The notes: generated by a model from the letters alone, not told the origin. Shown: positions 49,578-59,611, counted from the stretch's first letter. The stretch: 64,000 nucleotides of DNA from Methanosphaera sp. ISO3-F5 (GCF_034480035.2 NZ_CP118753.2:939187-1003186); one strand, 5' to 3'. Program-made: numbers and translations.

Positions 49578-50030
49578 ATGAAAAAGAGTTATATTTTATG
49601 TTTATCTTTATTGTTCTTATCATTATTAGGTACATGTTCTGCAATAAATGTAAACCTTAATGAGGGTTCTATAGTAGAAATTCCAAATGAGTATGAAATA
49701 TCCTATGGAAATGATGGGTCCGTAAATATTTTTAATAGACCTTATTGTATAATTATTATGGATGAATCCGAATTATTATCCAATGAAAAAAAGTTAGATA
49801 TTGCAGAATATTCATTGGGAGTTGAAGATTATAGAATAATTGAAGTGGAAAATTTTGAAGTAATGGAATATACTGCAAAACCACAAGATACTGGTTCAGT
49901 TATTTATGGTTATTATGTTGATACTAGAGATAGTACTATTTGGTTTATGGTAAATATAAATCCGGAATATGAATGGAATATAGATGATTCTTCAAATCCA
50001 GTGCATAAAATTATTAATAATATGAAATAG
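49578..50030 (+). CDS. Secreted small protein of unknown function
   Basis: 150 residues with a signal peptide (YILCLSLLFLSLLGTCSA). The mature domain starts VNLNEGSIVEIPNEYEISYG and ends WNIDDSSNPVHKIINNMK. This ending resembles that of 51331-51969 (EHNPVNKVINSM), so both share a small beta-rich domain seen in several one-helix methanogen proteins. It is now separated from that relative by an IS. Confidence 0.65.
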   Translation: MKKSYILCLSLLFLSLLGTCSAINVNLNEGSIVEIPNEYEISYGNDGSVNIFNRPYCIIIMDESELLSNEKKLDIAEYSLGVEDYRIIEVENFEVMEYTAKPQDTGSVIYGYYVDTRDSTIWFMVNINPEYEWNIDDSSNPVHKIINNMK

Positions 50031-50084
50031 TTCATTAATAATTCAGTGAAAAAATATCAAATAAGTAAACTTATAAAAATATTA

Positions 50085-51287
50085 GGCTTTGTAGAAATCC
50101 CTATTTTTGTACAATCTGAATAGATCTGTAAATAGTATAGAACACATTTTTGATTTTTGTTTCTTTTATTTGTAAATTAGTGCTTCTACTATTATTTATT
50201 CCACTAAATTTTCTTTTTTCTACACTATTTACCCCTTCTACTTGATTTCTGAATCGGTATACTTGTGATCTGAATATTGCTCTGCATTTAGTTCTGTATG
50301 TTCCATTTTTTTGTCTTGTTTTTACTGGTATTTGTGGTAATGCTGTTGTTTCTTCAGTAATTGTTTGTTTAATTATTTCTGTATCATACGCTTTATCTGC
50401 TAATATGTACGTTGGTTTATAACATCTTATTGCTCGTATTGCACTTATTGCAAAGTTTGTATCATATTTTGGTCCTTTTGTAGCGTTGTGGTGTCGTATT
50501 AACATGTATTCTGAGTCTACTGTTATGTGGTTTTTGATGTAGCTACGGCGTGTTTTTTTAGTTCTGTTATTGTAATATAAGTCAGAATAAGAATTGGTGA
50601 ACCCTGTTCCATCTAAACTAAAATAACATTCAGATACGGGAAAATGTTGTAAAAGTAATGTGTTTATTTCGTTTAATTTTTTAACTGATAATTTTTTAAA
50701 GAATTTTTGGATAGTTGTGTAATGTGGTATTGTTTTAAGTTTCAAAGCCTTTTGTAATTTCGTGGATATCTTTAAATTTTCTGTTGTATTTCTGTAATCG
50801 TATTTATTGTATGTTTTGTATGCTAAAATTGCAAATAATTGTGGTTGAGTATATTTTTGTTTAGAATAAAAGGAAGAATACCTTTTAAATGTTATTTTAG
50901 CATAATTATATGCTGTTAAAATAAAATCTAACATCATATTACCAGTTAAATCTACTTTTTCAATTTGTGATAATTGTAGTAAAGAATGAGTATTATGTCT
51001 TGATAAACCAAAATCGAAAAGTTTAAGTTGTCGAGAATTCAAATAGTTTTTTATAGAATAGATATTTTCGGATTGCATATTAATATCAATTCTATTTTTA
51101 ATATAAATATTTATTCTTTCTTGTATTACTTTTTAATTAATTATTATTCTGTAAATTTTATTTTACACTTGCAATTATTGTAAGAAATATATTTAATGTA
51201 AGTATTACTCGATTTTAAAAAAAATAAGATATTATAATCAGAAAATTTTTACTAAATGTGTAAAAAATATAGGTTTTCTACAGAGCC
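50085..51287 (-). mobile_element. Intact insertion sequence with 8-bp target duplication
   Basis: A 1203-bp element. The left end starts GGCTTTGTAGAAATCCCTAT; the right end, read inward, starts GGCTCTGTAGAAAACCTATA (imperfect inverted repeats of about 20 bases). The flanks carry AAATATTA on both sides (50077-50084 and 51288-51295). It holds one intact transposase gene and may still be mobile. Confidence 0.9.
50101..51078 (-). CDS. DDE transposase, IS5/IS4-like
   Basis: 325 residues with an intact frame. The DDE core has CYFSLDGTGFTNSYSD (first Asp), YILADKAYDTE (second Asp) and RNQVEGVNSVEKRKFSG (Glu with the typical basic follow-up). The N-terminal half has a helical DNA-binding region (TQPQLFAILAYKTYNKYDYR). 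It moves the element at 50085-51287. The exact IS subgroup is not assigned. Confidence 0.9.
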   Translation of the reverse strand: MQSENIYSIKNYLNSRQLKLFDFGLSRHNTHSLLQLSQIEKVDLTGNMMLDFILTAYNYAKITFKRYSSFYSKQKYTQPQLFAILAYKTYNKYDYRNTTENLKISTKLQKALKLKTIPHYTTIQKFFKKLSVKKLNEINTLLLQHFPVSECYFSLDGTGFTNSYSDLYYNNRTKKTRRSYIKNHITVDSEYMLIRHHNATKGPKYDTNFAISAIRAIRCYKPTYILADKAYDTEIIKQTITEETTALPQIPVKTRQKNGTYRTKCRAIFRSQVYRFRNQVEGVNSVEKRKFSGINNSRSTNLQIKETKIKNVFYTIYRSIQIVQK

Positions 51288-51330
51288 AAATATTATTTTT
51301 TATTTCATATGAAAAAGGGGAGTTTTTTTA

Positions 51331-51969
51331 ATGATTAAATGTTTAAAATGCAATGAAATTAATACTGATGATTCAAAATTCTGTTCAAAGTGTGGAAATT
51401 CACTAACTAAATCAGATGTAAATTTTATTCTAATTAATGATAATCAACAATCTAATCCAAAAGAAAACGTTCAACAAAATTCTAAAAGAAATACAAAACA
51501 TATGTGTTTGGGATTAATAGGATTATTAGTAATATTATTGATTATAGGGCTATTTGTTGGAGATACATCCAAACCGATTAATTTAGAGGATGTTCGCGTA
51601 TCATCAGAATTTACTATTAAATTTCAAAATGAATCACGACTTGATTTATATACTGAAGATGGAACATACTTTTATATGATTGTAATAAACCGTGAAGATC
51701 AACGAAATCCCAAAATAATTAGTGATGAATTACAAAATCAGGGATTTATACTTCAAGATAGTGATAATGTCCTAATTAATAATAAAAATGTTAAAGAAGA
51801 AAAATACAAGTACAATTCTGGAGATAGTTTTGTATATAATTATATTTTAGAACAGGGAAATAAAAAATACTCAATAAGTTGTTTAACTAACAATAATATT
51901 TGGTACATAGAGAATGAACATAACCCAGTGAATAAAGTAATTAATTCTATGATAAAATATTCAACATAA
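51331..51969 (+). CDS. Zinc-ribbon membrane protein with outside domain
   Basis: 212 residues. An N-terminal zinc ribbon has CLKCNEINTDDSKFCSKCG. One transmembrane helix (MCLGLIGLLVILLIIGLFV) follows, then an extracytoplasmic domain of about 130 residues ending NNIWYIENEHNPVNKVINSM, related to the end of 49578-50030. The zinc_ribbon_2-plus-helix design is common in Methanobacteriales proteins of unknown role. The gene starts 44 bases past the IS; a GGGGAG site lies ahead of the ATG. Confidence 0.7.
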   Translation: MIKCLKCNEINTDDSKFCSKCGNSLTKSDVNFILINDNQQSNPKENVQQNSKRNTKHMCLGLIGLLVILLIIGLFVGDTSKPINLEDVRVSSEFTIKFQNESRLDLYTEDGTYFYMIVINREDQRNPKIISDELQNQGFILQDSDNVLINNKNVKEEKYKYNSGDSFVYNYILEQGNKKYSISCLTNNNIWYIENEHNPVNKVINSMIKYST

Positions 51970-52291
51970 AAATTATTAAATTAATACAATATATAATTTA
52001 ATCTTAAATAAAATTTATTTAATTTCTTTATTTATATGTTATTTTGCAATAAATATATTTAACATTTTTATTATATAAAAAATAATTATTTTTAATTCTA
52101 TATTTTTTTGTTGGATGACTGAATATTTATATATTCATTATTAAAATAGCACATTAAAAAAGAGTTAAATAGTATAATTATAGGATATTATAATAAACCA
52201 TATTAATAAAATATATATTAATATTTATAGACTAGTTAAACTATAAATTGATTTCTATCCATATTTTCTAAAAATAATATAAGGAGATACT
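51970..52291. other. Intergenic region, no gene seen
   Basis: 322 AT-rich bases with possible promoter sequence (TATATATTAATATTTATAG, about 52210-52229) and an AAGGAG site at 52280-52285 for the next gene. Confidence 0.35.
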
Positions 52292-53251
52292 ATGTATAAT
52301 ATAATAAATTTAATCATAGATATTGCTGCTTTAATATTTTATGTATTACTTATATTTAGTATTTTATCCTCTTCAGATAGAGAATGGAAAACTGAAGATT
52401 GGATAAAACTTGTACTATCAATTTTTATATTTTATATTGCAGGTGATTATAAATTATTACTAGTACTATTATTATTAATATATGTACTATTTTTTTATGA
52501 AGATTCAAACAATAAAAAAGTTGAAACTACAAACAGCAACTCAAATTCCAAAAAAGAAAATTTCAATCAAAAAACTACGAATACTAGTCAAAAGAATCAT
52601 AAAAATATAAAATACACTACCTCTACAAAAACTAGAAAATACCAACACAATTCACATAACACATGTACATCCACAAATCATAAAACAACATATAACTGTA
52701 AACCCGAAGATTACTATAATAATTTTAATTTATATTCTCCTGAAAAAAAGGGAGTTAAGTTACTATTTAAACAAAATGTTATTCATTGGTCAGGAATTTA
52801 TGAGATATATTATGAAAATGGAAAAATTGCTTATAAAGTAGATGGTTATCGATCTTTATCATTTGGTGATGCAAAATTAAAAATCATTAATAACTTTAAT
52901 AAAGAAATAGGAAAAATTGAGGAACGTACTATATCTCAAACCCCAGCTTTTGATGTTTATGAAAATGGAAGAAGATTAGGTTCTATCCGTAGAACAATTG
53001 GTATTTTTACTCCGGGAGCTGAAATTGATTTTAAAGACTGGAATGTTGAATGTGGATATAATAATTGTGAATTTACAATAACTGATAAAAAAAATAAAAA
53101 TTTGATTGCAAAAATCAGTAAAAAATATTTATCTGGCACAGATACTTATGAATTGAATATAACTGATTCACATAATTCATTATATGTTGTAATGTTTATT
53201 ATTGCAATGGATTTATATAATGCAAGATATGAACAAAATACAAGGTGGTAA
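52292..53251 (+). CDS. Membrane protein with LURP-one/YxjI-like C-terminal domain
   Basis: 319 residues. Two or three N-terminal transmembrane helices (up to about residue 70) lead to a Lys/Asn/Thr-rich linker. The C-terminal 170-residue domain has LLFKQNVIHWSGIYEIYYEN, AYKVDGYRSLSFGDAKLKI, repeated strands with KKNKNLIAKISKK, and a final hydrophobic helix (SLYVVMFIIAMDLYNARY). This is the pattern of the tubby-like LURP-one-related/YxjI fold, which often binds phospholipid. Molecular function here is not known. Confidence 0.7.
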   Translation: MYNIINLIIDIAALIFYVLLIFSILSSSDREWKTEDWIKLVLSIFIFYIAGDYKLLLVLLLLIYVLFFYEDSNNKKVETTNSNSNSKKENFNQKTTNTSQKNHKNIKYTTSTKTRKYQHNSHNTCTSTNHKTTYNCKPEDYYNNFNLYSPEKKGVKLLFKQNVIHWSGIYEIYYENGKIAYKVDGYRSLSFGDAKLKIINNFNKEIGKIEERTISQTPAFDVYENGRRLGSIRRTIGIFTPGAEIDFKDWNVECGYNNCEFTITDKKNKNLIAKISKKYLSGTDTYELNITDSHNSLYVVMFIIAMDLYNARYEQNTRW

Positions 53252-53458
53252 TTAATAAATTTTGAAATCATAATCCTTAAAACTTAAATTATTTTACTAT
53301 TTTTTTTACATTTTTTTTTATATGAGTATCTGACAAAATTTTTATTTCGGATAAAAATTCAATTATTAATAGTAAATTTCTTTTTTTATTAATTTAACAG
53401 TATTATTTAGTTAATTTTTATATACTCGTTTTTACATATGTTATATTAAATATTAAGT

Positions 53459-53643
53459 TTATTTAGTTTGGTATTTAAATGAACAACTCATTTCTTTTTC
53501 TATTTCTTCTTTCTGTTCATATAAATAATCAAATAAATCCTTATTATCTGGTATATAAATCTGTGATGTGACACTTTTAGTATTCGAATTTATTGTCAAT
53601 GAAATATAAGCATGTTTACTATTTATATTAGACTTACATCATT
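53459..53643 (-). pseudogene. DUF4268-like C-terminal fragment
   Basis: The minus strand reads HAYISLTINSNTKSVTSQIY, then IPDNKDLFDYLYEQKEEIEK and a stop soon after. This matches the pattern near the end of DUF4268 proteins (IYIxxxKELFDxLYEQKExIEKEL), which occur with nucleases and defence genes. The rest of the gene is absent. On the plus strand a 42-residue frame (53612-53740) overlaps it and is not recognised. Confidence 0.45.
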
Positions 53644-53884
53644 AGATAATGGTAATTATAATTTTGGTATTTGTGAAAAAGAAGATTATATTTATCCTAT
53701 GCAATGGAAACATATTCATGAACTAAATGATATTACTTAAAAAGAATGCTAGTTTATTTAAGGAAATTTTGAATTCAATTGGAAGAAAATAATTAATAAA
53801 ATTAAATAATGTTTTTTATAATTATTTTTTATTAAATTCATTTATTTTAAAAAAGAAGTTGTTAAAGTAATAGATTACTTTTTT

Positions 53885-54526
53885 TTATTCTTGCATTTCT
53901 ATTACTTGTTGTGCTGATGATCTATACCATTCTCTTAGTTGTCCATCAATAGCTTGGATGTTATCTGCTTTTTCTAGCCAATTGTACAATTCGTTAATGT
54001 GGATATCAGTTGGTGGCATTCCATAATAAATTATTTTTGCATATAAATAATTTGCATCATCATTGTTCCATTGATTTAAAATATTTTCTGCACGATCTTG
54101 GTTATTTTCGTCAATAGCATTTTTAAATTCTTGTGCATAGTTTTGTGTGTACTTATTGTTGTTCATTTGATTGTTTTGTTGGAAGTTTTCTTGATTATAG
54201 TTTGGGTTATAATTTTGTTGATTATATCCTTGGTTATTCATTTGTTGGTCAATATTTAGATTAATTAGTGGTTTTTCTGAGTTTAATATTCTTCCTAATC
54301 CCCATCCCAGTATATATGTGGGTAGAGCCATACTTAAAGCAAGAACAAATGATGCAATTAATGACACACCTATTCCAAAATTTAGTATAGGAGTAGTCAA
54401 GTACATAATAATAAACAATATGAATGATATAACAAAAACTATTAATGTAATTAATTTTGTTTTTGACATTCTTTTTTGTCTTGTGGAATTATCAGTTTTG
54501 TATAGTAAAATATCTATGATTTCCAT
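53885..54526 (-). CDS. Membrane protein with Gln/Asn-rich linker and helical domain
   Basis: 213 residues. Two transmembrane helices (about 25-50 and 55-80) are followed by a linker dominated by Asn, Gln and Tyr (QGYNQQNYNPNYNQENFQQN), then a helical C-terminal domain of about 85 residues that resembles TPR/Sel1 pairs (YAQEFKNAIDENNQDRAENI). The function is unknown. It lies divergent to the zinc-ribbon HhH gene. Confidence 0.6.
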   Translation of the reverse strand: MEIIDILLYKTDNSTRQKRMSKTKLITLIVFVISFILFIIMYLTTPILNFGIGVSLIASFVLALSMALPTYILGWGLGRILNSEKPLINLNIDQQMNNQGYNQQNYNPNYNQENFQQNNQMNNNKYTQNYAQEFKNAIDENNQDRAENILNQWNNDDANYLYAKIIYYGMPPTDIHINELYNWLEKADNIQAIDGQLREWYRSSAQQVIEMQE

Positions 54527-54692
54527 ATAGTTAACTCCATTATCAATTTTGTTTCATTTAAATATTTGGATATAATTATTTATAACTAAAGTTTTAATTA
54601 TAATTATTTATAAAGTTAAAATATTCTATAATTAGAATACTATTAATGTAATTAATGATAAACTATTATTATAGCGAATTATTTGTGACATT

Positions 54693-55973
54693 ATGTTTTC
54701 TGAGATTAATTATAAATATTGTCCGCATTGTAATACAAAAATAAATATTGAAGATAAATTTTGTAATATATGTGGAAAAGAACTACCTATTTTTAAATAT
54801 GAAAGAACTAATTCTACTAGTCTAAATGACTTAAATAATCATAAAAATAATAAACCTAGGAAGAATTTCAGTTTATTAACTCAAAATAACAAGAATACAC
54901 ATACAAATAATCAAAAAACTAAAAATTTTACCGTACTAACTAATAAATCCAAAAAATCAAAAGATAATAATTATATTCAATTATCTGATATTGATATTAA
55001 CACTGCAACCAAAAATCAATTAATTAAAATAAATGGTTTAACAATAACAGAAGTTAATAAAATTATAAATTTAAGAGATTCAGGAACTAAATTTGAATCA
55101 TATAATGATTTAAATAAATTAAAACAGGATTTAAATATTAATTATTTTGAGTTAACAAATAATAAAAATATTGATAAAATTAATATTAACACAGCAAATG
55201 AAGAAATATTAAATCAAATTTCTTATATGAATCCTTATAAAGTTAATACAATACTAGAATTAAGGGAATCAAATATATTTATTGAATCATTTGAAGATTT
55301 ACAGATAAAATTAAATTTAAAAGAATCTGAAATTAATAATTTAAAGAATAAAATAATTATTCAAATACCTGAACCTAAAAAAGCAGAAAAAATAGATATT
55401 AACAAAGCAGATATGATAAATTTAGCTAAAATAGGATTATCAGAGGATGTAATTGCAAAAATTGTACTAAATAGAAGTAAAGGTAATTATATATCTTCAT
55501 ATGAAGAATTAAAAACAAAATATAATTTATCTGATGTAAATATATTAAAAATTAAAGAAGTTAGCTTTATTTCTCAAATCCAGAATCAAACAATAAAAGA
55601 AAATACAGAAAAAATTTACAAAAAAAGCATGGACTTGAATGAATCTTTTCAACAAACAATACACAAAGATACTGAAACAAATGATTCATTTGAGAAATCT
55701 ATTCAACAAAAAGAGGATAAACAAGATTCAATGGAAAGCATTGAAAAAATTGATATTAACAAAGCTAGTATAGAGGAATTAAATAAATTACCAACTATAA
55801 ACTTAATTCAGGCAAAAAAAATTATTGAACTACGAAATGAAGGAAAATATATAAAGTCATTTGAGGACTTATCTAAAAAAATAAATCTTAGTACTAATCA
55901 AATTAACCAAATACAAGATAAAGTTGTTATATCAGAAATTAAAGTAGTTAAACAAAGAGTTGTTGATCTTTAA
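54693..55973 (+). CDS. Zinc-ribbon protein with ComEA-like helix-hairpin-helix modules
   Basis: 426 residues. An N-terminal zinc ribbon (CPHCNTKINIEDKFCNICGK) and a basic linker are followed by four helix-hairpin-helix modules with the ComEA pattern. Examples are DINTATKNQLIKINGLTITE (about 105), NINTANEEILNQISYMNPYK, DINKADMINLAKIGLSEDVI and DINKASIEELNKLPTINLIQ (about 355). The modules come in a chain, as in proteins that bind DNA without sequence specificity. The C-terminus is KVVKQRVVDL, similar to the tails of two proteins encoded next door (RMLDF, GRTLDF). It converges on the AAA+ gene with a gap of 50 bases. Inferred to be a partner in the Ycf46-like system. Confidence 0.75.
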   Translation: MFSEINYKYCPHCNTKINIEDKFCNICGKELPIFKYERTNSTSLNDLNNHKNNKPRKNFSLLTQNNKNTHTNNQKTKNFTVLTNKSKKSKDNNYIQLSDIDINTATKNQLIKINGLTITEVNKIINLRDSGTKFESYNDLNKLKQDLNINYFELTNNKNIDKININTANEEILNQISYMNPYKVNTILELRESNIFIESFEDLQIKLNLKESEINNLKNKIIIQIPEPKKAEKIDINKADMINLAKIGLSEDVIAKIVLNRSKGNYISSYEELKTKYNLSDVNILKIKEVSFISQIQNQTIKENTEKIYKKSMDLNESFQQTIHKDTETNDSFEKSIQQKEDKQDSMESIEKIDINKASIEELNKLPTINLIQAKKIIELRNEGKYIKSFEDLSKKINLSTNQINQIQDKVVISEIKVVKQRVVDL

Positions 55974-56023
55974 TTAATCAAAAAGAAAAAAATAAAGGAT
56001 TATATTATAACAATATTTTTTTT

Positions 56024-57679
56024 TTAAAAATCTAAGGTTCTTCCACCTCTATTATTATTTATGTCTAATGTATCTTCAGGTGGTTTAAAATCATCATCAG
56101 ATGGTTTGGATTCTAAATTATACTCCTTCATATCTTCATGTGCTGTAGCAGCAACAGCTCTAATATTTGCCCAATTTCTTATAGCAATTATTTGTTCTTT
56201 TTGGGTAACACTAAGAGGCACAGTATTTCTAATAGCATTCTCAAAATCTTGCATAGTAATGCTACGATCTTCAGCAAAAGCATCAAATAATCCCATAATA
56301 ACTATTTGTTCTATTTCAGCACCACCAAAACCTTCAGTTAAACTTGATAAATTGTTTAATGTTTCATCGTTTATATTAAATTCTCCAACTACATCTGGAT
56401 CAGTTAATCGGGATTCTAAATGTACTTTAAAAATTTGTTTTCTTTCATTAAATGTTGGCAAATCTATGAAAAAAATCTCATCAAAACGACCCTTACGCAT
56501 CATTTCAGATGGTAATCCATTAATGTTATTTGCAGTAGCTACTACAAATACAGGTTTGGTTTTTTCTTGCATCCAACTAAGAAATGTTCCAAAAATACGA
56601 CTACTAGTACCACTATCTCCACCATTACCCAGACCACTGAAACCTTTTTCAATTTCATCAATCCATAAGATACATGGTGCAATAGCTTCTGCTGTTTTTA
56701 TAGCTTCCCTCATATTGGATTCACTATTACCCACATACATATTAAATACTTTTGAAACATCAAATCTTAGGAGAGGTAGATGCCACATAGAAGAAATACT
56801 TTTAGCAACTAAACTTTTTCCACAACCAGGAACACCAGTTAACAATACTCCTTTAGGAGCAGGTAAACAATATTTTTTTGCATTGGAAGACCATGATTTG
56901 TCACGTTTTTTTAACCATTTTTTAAGGTTTTCCAATCCTCCAACATCATTAATATTTACAGTTGAATCAATATATTCCAAGAGATTGTTCTTTTTAATTA
57001 TTTGACTTTTTTCTTTAATAATTAAATCTATGTCATTTGCATTCAAACATCCATCATTAACCATAGCTTTAGCAAATGCATTTTCAGCTTCTTGTAGTGT
57101 TAAACCAACAGCAGCTTTAATAATCGATTCTTTTTCCTTATCATTTAATTCTAATTTCAGACCATTTTCAGAGTTGGAATAAATCATTTCATCTAATAAT
57201 TCACTTATTTCTTCCTCACCTGGTAATTCAAAATCCATTACAGTGACATCTTTTTTCAAATCATCAGGTTCATCAAATGTAGGTGAAACAAATATCACAT
57301 TCTTAGGATTGTATGATCCTTTTAAGTTAGGCATTAAATCCTTTAATAAGCGAATTATACCATTATCAACCCCACCATTACATTTTTCACAAAATACATG
57401 AAAATCTAATAAAACGAAAAGTGAAGAATCTTCATTATCTTTTATGAATTTTAATGCACTAGTTTTTTCAAATGTATTTTCTTCGATTAATCCATCAGAA
57501 TTTCTAAATCCTTCTGATTGTTTCCATACATATAATTTTCTTGGAGTTTTAATTAATTCTTCTGTTGTAACTATTCGTTCTAATTCATTTATTAACCTAT
57601 CTTCTTCATAAGTAGTAATATGTATAAATGGAAATTTAGCCCGTAACAAATCACATAATTCTTTATCAAATTTGTTCAT
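56024..57679 (-). CDS. Ycf46-type AAA+ ATPase
   Basis: 551 residues. The N-terminal 200-residue domain (KFPFIHITTYEEDRLINELE) is that of Ycf46-like proteins of cyanobacteria and plastids. The AAA+ domain has Walker A TGVPGCGKS (about 283), Walker B CILWIDEIEKG (about 340), and the second region of homology with MRKGRFDEIFFIDLP holding the arginine finger (about 405). A lid (GFGGAEIEQIV) and an extension ending NNRGGRTLDF follow. It should form a hexamer that remodels a protein or nucleoprotein partner. It is the last gene of the minus-strand set DUF1257-like, PH-HhH, DUF2997, Ycf46; the gap to DUF2997 is 12 bases. Confidence 0.85.
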   Translation of the reverse strand: MNKFDKELCDLLRAKFPFIHITTYEEDRLINELERIVTTEELIKTPRKLYVWKQSEGFRNSDGLIEENTFEKTSALKFIKDNEDSSLFVLLDFHVFCEKCNGGVDNGIIRLLKDLMPNLKGSYNPKNVIFVSPTFDEPDDLKKDVTVMDFELPGEEEISELLDEMIYSNSENGLKLELNDKEKESIIKAAVGLTLQEAENAFAKAMVNDGCLNANDIDLIIKEKSQIIKKNNLLEYIDSTVNINDVGGLENLKKWLKKRDKSWSSNAKKYCLPAPKGVLLTGVPGCGKSLVAKSISSMWHLPLLRFDVSKVFNMYVGNSESNMREAIKTAEAIAPCILWIDEIEKGFSGLGNGGDSGTSSRIFGTFLSWMQEKTKPVFVVATANNINGLPSEMMRKGRFDEIFFIDLPTFNERKQIFKVHLESRLTDPDVVGEFNINDETLNNLSSLTEGFGGAEIEQIVIMGLFDAFAEDRSITMQDFENAIRNTVPLSVTQKEQIIAIRNWANIRAVAATAHEDMKEYNLESKPSDDDFKPPEDTLDINNNRGGRTLDF

Positions 57680-57691
57680 AATATCACAATT

Positions 57692-57898
57692 TTAATTAAT
57701 AATTTTCTTTGTTTCACTGTTGTATAATTTTTCTTCATTTTCATAGTATTCTGAAGTATGCTCTTTATTAACAACTTTAGAATCAGTTAATTCTTCAATT
57801 ACTTTAATATAATCTTCACATTTCTTTCCTTTAATTCCCTTAGTTTCAGCTTCTATACTACCATCTTTTCTAATTTTAATTATTAATTTTTTAGACAT
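57692..57898 (-). CDS. DUF2997 protein
   Basis: About 68 residues from the ATG at 57898, behind GGTGAGAT. The frame SKKLIIKIRKDGSIEAETKG, then IKGKKCEDYIKVIEEL, matches the DUF2997 pattern (IxIxxDGxxxxExxGxxGxxC). DUF2997 genes commonly lie beside DUF1257/Ycf35 and Ycf46-type ATPase genes in bacteria. Its conserved Cys is present. It is probably a small partner of the ATPase; its biochemical role is unknown. Confidence 0.8.
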   Translation of the reverse strand: MSKKLIIKIRKDGSIEAETKGIKGKKCEDYIKVIEELTDSKVVNKEHTSEYYENEEKLYNSETKKIIN

Positions 57899-57927
57899 AT
57901 ATCTCACCAAATTAAAGACTATTTATT

Positions 57928-59448
57928 TTAAAAATCCAGCATTCTTTTATAATTACCAGTTTCAATTTTTGAAATTTTTGTAACTTTTCTAATTTCATTA
58001 ATATCCTCATTTTTTAATGAAAATAATTCTTTTAAGTCATTATAAGATTTGATAAACTTTTTTTCATATCGTAATTGAATAATATGATTTGCTTTTACAG
58101 AATCAATAAAAGGAATATTAATTAATTCTTCTAAATTTGCTTTATTAATATCAATTTTATCATTTAACTGTTTATTCTCTACAGAAATATTCTTCTTGTT
58201 ATTTTCATTATTATTATAAAATTTTTCATTAATACTTCTATCAATTAGTTCCTCTGTAGAATTGATATTTAAATGTTCAGAAACAAAAGAAACTTCACGT
58301 ATTTTATTAATATTTTTATCAGATAGTGAATATATATTTTTTAAATCATCAAAAGAGTTAATATAAATATTTTTTTCACGATCTAATATAATATTAGCCA
58401 CTATTTCTTCAGAAATACCCATTTTAACTAAATCAATTAAATCTGCTTCATTGAAATTTATTTTATTAACATTTAATTTAGGTTCTTCAATTACAACATA
58501 TTTCTTAATATCTTTCATATCAAAATAATTTAAATTTAATTTACCCTCTAAATCTGCAAATGATTTAATATAAATACCACATTGCCTTAAATTTAAAATT
58601 GTTTCAATATCATCTAAATTAATTCCAGGAATTTTCTGTAATAAATCTATGTTAGCACTATTTAAATTTATAGGGGCTAATTTTTCAAGTTCTTCTATTT
58701 GTTTTTTCTTTTTTTCTTCTTTTTCTTTAATTATTTTTTCCTGTTCTTTTTTCTTACTTTCTTCCTGTTTTTTCTTTTCTTCTAATATTTCTCGTTCTAA
58801 TCTTTTCTTTTCTTCTCTAATTTTTTTAATTTTAATTGATTCTTCAGCTTTTTTTTCTCTTTCCAATTTCTCTCTTTTTATTTTAATTTCATTTAATTTT
58901 TTTTTCTTTTCTAAAAGTTTTTTATTATAATTTTCTTGTTTAATTTTATTTAATTCTTTTTCTTCACGTTTTTGTTCTTCTTTAACTTTTTTTAATCTTT
59001 TTTCTTCCTCTATACGTTGTCTTTCTAATTTTATTCTTTCTTCTTCCATTTTATTATCTCTATTCATTTTATTTTCTTTAGTTTCTATTATTTTTTCTTT
59101 TTCTTTATTTACCTGTTGATAATTTTGTCTTTGTAATTTATTATTTGGTTGCTTATTTTCTGAATCTTTTTGATTTTTAGTATTACTTCTATTTTTTCTT
59201 AAACTTGTAATCTCTTTATAAGCTTTTAATGCTTCTTTGTTCCTTTTTATAGAAAAATTAAATAATATGAATGATCTTTCTTTAGTTTTTACTCTAATAT
59301 GTCCATTAGTAACTAGATTAGCTTTCATAAAACTTAAATCAATAATTTCCTCATAAAAAATTCGGCCACCATTAAAAAGAGTATTTGAATAAATACCTTT
59401 TGTATCATAACTTAAAGTACCCCAAGGAAATAAATGTAAAACACCCAT
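57928..59448 (-). CDS. PH-like, coiled-coil, multi-HhH protein
   Basis: 506 residues. Residues 1-85 (GVLHLFPWGTLSYDTKGIYS, FYEEIIDLSFMKANL) look like a bacterial PH-type beta domain. A highly charged coiled coil (about 95-255) follows. Then three ComEA-type helix-hairpin-helix modules, NLNSANIDLLQKIPGINLDD, NFNEADLIDLVKMGISEEIV and DINKANLEELINIPFIDSVK, are joined by linkers. The tail GNYKRMLDF resembles that of the ATPase. The HhH part is clearly related to 54693-55973. An AGAGGTT site supports the start. It may be a DNA-binding or scaffold partner of the Ycf46-type ATPase. Confidence 0.75.
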   Translation of the reverse strand: MGVLHLFPWGTLSYDTKGIYSNTLFNGGRIFYEEIIDLSFMKANLVTNGHIRVKTKERSFILFNFSIKRNKEALKAYKEITSLRKNRSNTKNQKDSENKQPNNKLQRQNYQQVNKEKEKIIETKENKMNRDNKMEEERIKLERQRIEEEKRLKKVKEEQKREEKELNKIKQENYNKKLLEKKKKLNEIKIKREKLEREKKAEESIKIKKIREEKKRLEREILEEKKKQEESKKKEQEKIIKEKEEKKKKQIEELEKLAPINLNSANIDLLQKIPGINLDDIETILNLRQCGIYIKSFADLEGKLNLNYFDMKDIKKYVVIEEPKLNVNKINFNEADLIDLVKMGISEEIVANIILDREKNIYINSFDDLKNIYSLSDKNINKIREVSFVSEHLNINSTEELIDRSINEKFYNNNENNKKNISVENKQLNDKIDINKANLEELINIPFIDSVKANHIIQLRYEKKFIKSYNDLKELFSLKNEDINEIRKVTKISKIETGNYKRMLDF

Positions 59449-59611
59449 ATTAAAACCTCTATATTATTATTCCTCTTTTTTAAATAGGAAATTATGAATT
59501 TTTATAATAAAAATATAGATTTTTCAAATACTTTTTTTCATATAGTTCAATTATGTATGAAAATAAAATTAACAAAAGTTAATCAAAATCTTAAAATTAA
59601 TCAGTTATGTC

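Noticed and set aside
56061..57005. 314-codon plus-strand frame
   Set aside because: Exact antisense shadow of the Ycf46-type ATPase gene, whose Walker and SRH motifs are clear.
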